The notes under the pieces are model-generated. The model had not been told where the DNA came from. It saw only the letters and a program-made list of their open reading frames with translations, and made no database searches. Position numbers and translations under genes: made by a program. Positions 6,301-7,362 of a stretch of DNA of 7,362 nt are shown piece by piece (within the stretch, counting starts at the first letter, position 1; every line of letters starts with the position of its first letter). The stretch is from an uncultured Porphyromonadaceae bacterium (GTDB lineage: Bacteria > Bacteroidota > Bacteroidia > Bacteroidales > Muribaculaceae): NCBI GenBank assembly GCA_900550025.1, contig URQP01000108.1, forward strand, positions 1 through 7,362. The letters run 5' to 3'.

Positions 6301-7362
6301 TTCCGGCAACGGTGACGGAAGCGGACGAATATTGCTGCGACATGATACATTTCAAGCCGCGCTCGGCAGTCGACCGTCCGACAAGCCTCAACTACACCAA
6401 AGCGTGGGTGGAGATGGAGCTTGACCCTAACCGCTACTATCTGCTTTCGGCTCCGCTGAAGGGCATGTACACAGGCGATATGTTCATCCCGGCAAACGGT
6501 GGCACGGTGGACTACTTCACCGACCTTACTAAGGCCAATACTCCGCAAAACCGCTTCAATCCGCGTATTTACCAGCGTTTGTGGGCATCTGCGGCTCCGG
6601 CCAGACTGTTCGACGGCGGGGAAACCACTGTCGGTATCGACAGCGAGGCCAACCTCGGAAATGTGGAGATTAATGAGGCGGAATGGTCGAAAGTGTTCAA
6701 CTCGTTGAAATACGGCTATCCGGCAGGCAACGGTTTCTCTCTTTGGGTAGACAATCAGGAGCTTCCGGAAACGCAGAAATTCACTTTCCGTTTCCCGAAA
6801 GAGCATACTTTCTATAATTATTATAGCGACTATGACGGCGAAATGCTTTCAACGATCGAAACGCTTGACCGCACTGACAACGGACGTTTCATATATGAGA
6901 ACGATGGCACGGACGGCAGCCAACCGCTGACATTCGAATATAAAGGCGCGACACGCAGCGTTTATACCAACGTGCTGCCGCTGACGGTAAGCATCAAGGC
7001 GGAAACCGGAACGGCCACGAAGAGTTTCCTTGTGGGAAATCCGTTTATGAGCCGCATCGACATCGCCGCTTTCATAGCCGGTAACGAGGGAGTGACGGCC
7101 GTCAAGGTGTATGACGGCAATACCACCACTTCTGTAAACAGCGAATTGCAGACTAACGCCACTACGGTAGCGAGGATAGAGCCGATGCAGTCGTTCTTCG
7201 TGGAATTCGACACAGAAGCGGAGGAAAAGGAAATAGTATTCACAGAAGAAATGCTTACCGGCGAGGCTACGGCCACGGCATCGGAGACACCGGCGCTGAG
7301 AATCGTGGCAGGCGACGGACATAAAGAGGCCGGTACTCTGCTTACTTCCGGCGGCAGCGGCA
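3318..7362 (+). CDS. Very large secreted multidomain surface protein, candidate tip adhesin, 3' partial
   Basis: The frame opens at ATG 3318, 11 bases after the preceding stop, and stays open to the right edge: 1348 complete codons, no stop seen. I read the codons along most of this frame and found no interruption. Visible order: signal peptide 1-20 (cut after LQA, no lipobox); repeat module 1 at about 65-218; module 2 at 256-392; Ig-like segment at 412-475; module 3 at 518-674; module 4 at 715-849; aspartate-rich DIDGDGIPDCED loop at 853-864; a second Ig-like segment at 870-952; then a tryptophan-rich WNEWNNW stretch (966-972) and a C-terminal region with YYLLSAPLKGM (1040-1050), RFNPRIYQR (1079-1087), FRFPK (1157-1161) and GNPFM (1240-1244). 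Such C-terminal regions occur in large Bacteroidales surface proteins, many of them type IX secretion cargo, but any sorting domain would lie beyond the window. Being last in line after fimbrillin-like genes, it may be a pilus tip or a co-expressed adhesin. No VWA/MIDAS motif like that of Mfa5 was seen. The function is inferred. Confidence 0.92.
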   Translation, partial: MKKYLIYIAILVSALLPLQAQGQESGEGKLLDPTRPLWQQNNPDGENYLENRKALVGRGCSVNKLVNVVGVGSWIEDLSNITDEDLSNYTAFPKIVSATVTTNPIVSVRDVNNYYAAGTEAGFCVVASSGGSVLSLDVVEAMAIWFYRDGEYVGSVDVKDGIEAGGVGLSLISIPGTDDANVYMTATSQWDFDEVCLVDAGGVGLDVGNTVLVKYAFVGSPKQTLLTTDGVAGMGDGYFLETAKGWNPVLLGIPFPLLSDQIEHLTNNKLDDYAALTPIIATGYQGGVKLCVGNENSDGEVFKAGSEVGFTWQNGAALDLSVGAWIDIVLFDRNGDEVQRKTVSGEVVGLGVASGGKGASSVVADVDFSGAEIRFHTALAVSVGAMGVYYGFVREAPDVNHHCDIRPTFDTNLCEEQTSIQLESNPALSVTWSLESAPGGSSVTVTDGGYVANMDKVGDYVFRATASDGCYELVTINKGENIGSEADNICGEALVNLDSAIENKYELSDDIYGSSGSLISITNFEGGENILDNDYDDCATYESGLSVANNLMIVGVKTTDNSLIYDAATEQYPAKLGFMVEMESEGLNVGALQFFLIRGYCDGKQTFEKVITETDVVSVGLAGSGRQQKMRFCVEVDPTDVDSDGNPVKIDEIMLWKAGVLNLTVSRLNIYYPFKEVLNPNEAECGGPFGCGVEIISTAEGGSGASISTGDQGSVVSVAGVNDNLSYFIDNDLETAMKVVNPVTVGGGTVFSVKPGYTLDFRHQLCIVVDNNTYLAGVNAGNWLTVRTYYQGSPTGDEFTDWSVLGVNVIGYGDKSILVLQPKSRYDEVQIEVAGVASVLDFQSFYGMFLRGDIDGDGIPDCEDPKSCFTSIGNLEVSRICQGDEMTISGYGLAGTDYFISMPEQGIREQLPTDLEGNFTVTYTLNTVGRFNMIFYDGSNNIVDNATYTVHPTYTEWKTNPVNTDWNEWNNWTAGSPYCCTDVVVNGDAAKYPLLPATVTEADEYCCDMIHFKPRSAVDRPTSLNYTKAWVEMELDPNRYYLLSAPLKGMYTGDMFIPANGGTVDYFTDLTKANTPQNRFNPRIYQRLWASAAPARLFDGGETTVGIDSEANLGNVEINEAEWSKVFNSLKYGYPAGNGFSLWVDNQELPETQKFTFRFPKEHTFYNYYSDYDGEMLSTIETLDRTDNGRFIYENDGTDGSQPLTFEYKGATRSVYTNVLPLTVSIKAETGTATKSFLVGNPFMSRIDIAAFIAGNEGVTAVKVYDGNTTTSVNSELQTNATTVARIEPMQSFFVEFDTEAEEKEIVFTEEMLTGEATATASETPALRIVAGDGHKEAGTLLTSGGSG
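3510..3971 (+). repeat. Diverged protein module, copy 1 of 4 (residues 65-218)
   Basis: Starts LVNVVGVGSWIEDLSN, then the acidic opening ITDEDLSNY (81-89), NNYYAAGTEAGF with GF at 122-123, a strand IWFYRDGEYVGSV, and closes with DEV (193-195), AGGVGL (200-205) and VLVKYAF (211-217). These landmarks recur in the same order in three later stretches of the same protein, which argues for duplication of one beta-rich module. No DNA-level identity is visible, so the duplication is old. Confidence 0.65.
4101..4493 (+). repeat. Diverged protein module, copy 2 of 4 (residues 262-392)
   Basis: Opens IEHLTNNKLDDYAALTPI (262-279), then AGSEVGF with GF at 309-310, DIVLFDRNGDEV, VVGLGV, and closes AEI (371-373), LAVSVGAMGVYYGF (379-392). 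The order matches copy 1: opening with Leu-(Asp/Ser)-(Asp/Asn)-Tyr, central GF, then the (D/A)E(I/V) strand and a final YY.F strand. The module may begin a few residues earlier, around 256. Confidence 0.62.
4557..4748 (+). other. Ig-like segment between modules 2 and 3
   Basis: Residues about 414-477: a cysteine at 414, TWSLES with Trp432, GDYVFRATASDGC ending at Cys470. Cys-Trp-(G.Y)-Cys spacing suggests an immunoglobulin-like or PKD-like beta-sandwich, possibly with a disulphide between Cys414 and Cys470. The call rests on this pattern only. Confidence 0.5.
4869..5339 (+). repeat. Diverged protein module, copy 3 of 4 (residues 518-674)
   Basis: Starts LISITNFEGGENILDNDYDD, with the acidic opening ILDNDYDDCATY at 530-541. 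It continues with YPAKLGF (GF at 577-578), a VGALQFFLIRGYCDGK strand, VVSVGLAGSG, and closes with DEI (651-653), AGV (658-660) and LNIYYPF (668-674). It carries an insertion DVDSDGN (640-646) just before the DEI strand that could bind calcium. Confidence 0.65.
5460..5864 (+). repeat. Diverged protein module, copy 4 of 4 (residues 715-849)
   Basis: Starts VVSVAGVNDNLSYFIDNDL, which lines up well with the start of copy 1 (LVNVVGVGS...ITDEDL). It continues through KPGYTLDF, a strand with WLTVRTYYQG, VLGVNVIGYG, and closes with DEV (827-829), AGV (834-836) and FQSFYGMF (842-849). It is the copy in which the opening is most like a ligand-binding Asp-rich turn (FIDNDLETAM, 728-737). Confidence 0.65.
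5874..5909 (+). other. Thrombospondin type 3-like Asp loop, candidate calcium site
   Basis: Residues 853-864 read DIDGDGIPDCED, with a further cysteine at 868. The spacing D-x-D-x-D-G-x-x-D-x-x-D is that of calcium-binding thrombospondin type 3 repeats, usually a rigid linker in secreted bacterial proteins. Only one unit is present, directly after module 4, so it may act as a stabilised hinge before the next Ig-like segment. Confidence 0.7.
5925..6173 (+). other. Second Ig-like segment
   Basis: Residues about 870-952: begins near NLEVSRICQGDEMTISG (Cys881), runs through NFTVTYTLNTVGRFNMIFYDG and ends with NATYTVHP. The alternating strands and the closing N.(T/V)Y.V.P strand resemble Ig-like domains, but there is no clear partner cysteine. 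It links the calcium-like loop to the C-terminal region. Confidence 0.45.
6183..7361 (+). other. C-terminal region typical of large Bacteroidales surface proteins, truncated
   Basis: Residues 956-1348 begin with a Trp-rich turn (W966, W969, W972 in DWNEWNNWTAGSP), a VVVNG...YPLLP stretch (about 987-995) and two vicinal cysteine pairs (979-980 and 1006-1007). Then come YYLLSAPLKGM and GDMF (1040-1056), RFNPRIYQR, GFSLWV, FRFPKE and FLVGNPFM. I recall this pattern (NW.....P....V.I......YP.L, then Y.L..PL.GM..GD, then GNPFM) from long uncharacterised Bacteroidales proteins. The end of the domain, and any type IX sorting signal, is outside the window. Confidence 0.6.

Noticed and set aside
5433..6806. 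A minus-strand open frame of 457 codons opposite the large gene
   Set aside because: Its translation is rich in H, R and V with no domain or signal pattern, and the + strand frame it overlaps continues a recognisable beta-rich surface protein. Long antisense frames are common opposite GC-rich codons.

Overview
The window looks like a Bacteroidales chromosome segment, perhaps from a gut Muribaculaceae- or Prevotella-like lineage; the family-level placement is a guess. The reasons are the lipoprotein signals with acidic residues straight after the cysteine, FimB/Mfa-like (fimbrillin-superfamily) proteins, A-rich leaders instead of Shine-Dalgarno sites, and a very large secreted protein with Bacteroidetes-style surface modules. 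All supported genes are on the + strand and nothing suggests a replication, RNA or mobile-element locus.

Layout: (1) 2-685, the 3' part of a fimbrillin-like protein whose N-terminus lies before the window; (2) 700-1974, a complete 424-residue lipoprotein of FimB/Mfa2-like appearance; (3) 1993-3306, a complete 437-residue fimbrillin-like lipoprotein; (4) 3318-7362, at least 1348 residues of a secreted multidomain protein that runs off the right edge without a stop. The gaps are 14, 18 and 11 bases, with no terminator or convincing promoter, so the four genes probably form one operon transcribed from upstream of the window. There is no gene-free stretch longer than 18 bases.

How they may work together: by analogy with the fim and mfa loci of Porphyromonas gingivalis (stalk, anchor and accessory/tip genes in tandem), the three smaller proteins are candidate pilus structural, anchor or accessory subunits. 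The large last gene is a candidate tip adhesin or associated surface protein. It has an ordinary signal peptide but no lipobox.

The most interesting structure is inside the large gene. Four highly diverged copies of a module of about 130-160 residues can be aligned by eye (a D-rich opening such as FIDNDL, a central GF strand, and a closing DE(V/I)...AGV...(V/I)YY.F pattern). They are interspersed with Ig-like segments and two aspartate-rich loops resembling calcium sites. They are followed by a C-terminal region of the type seen at the ends of large Bacteroidales surface proteins.
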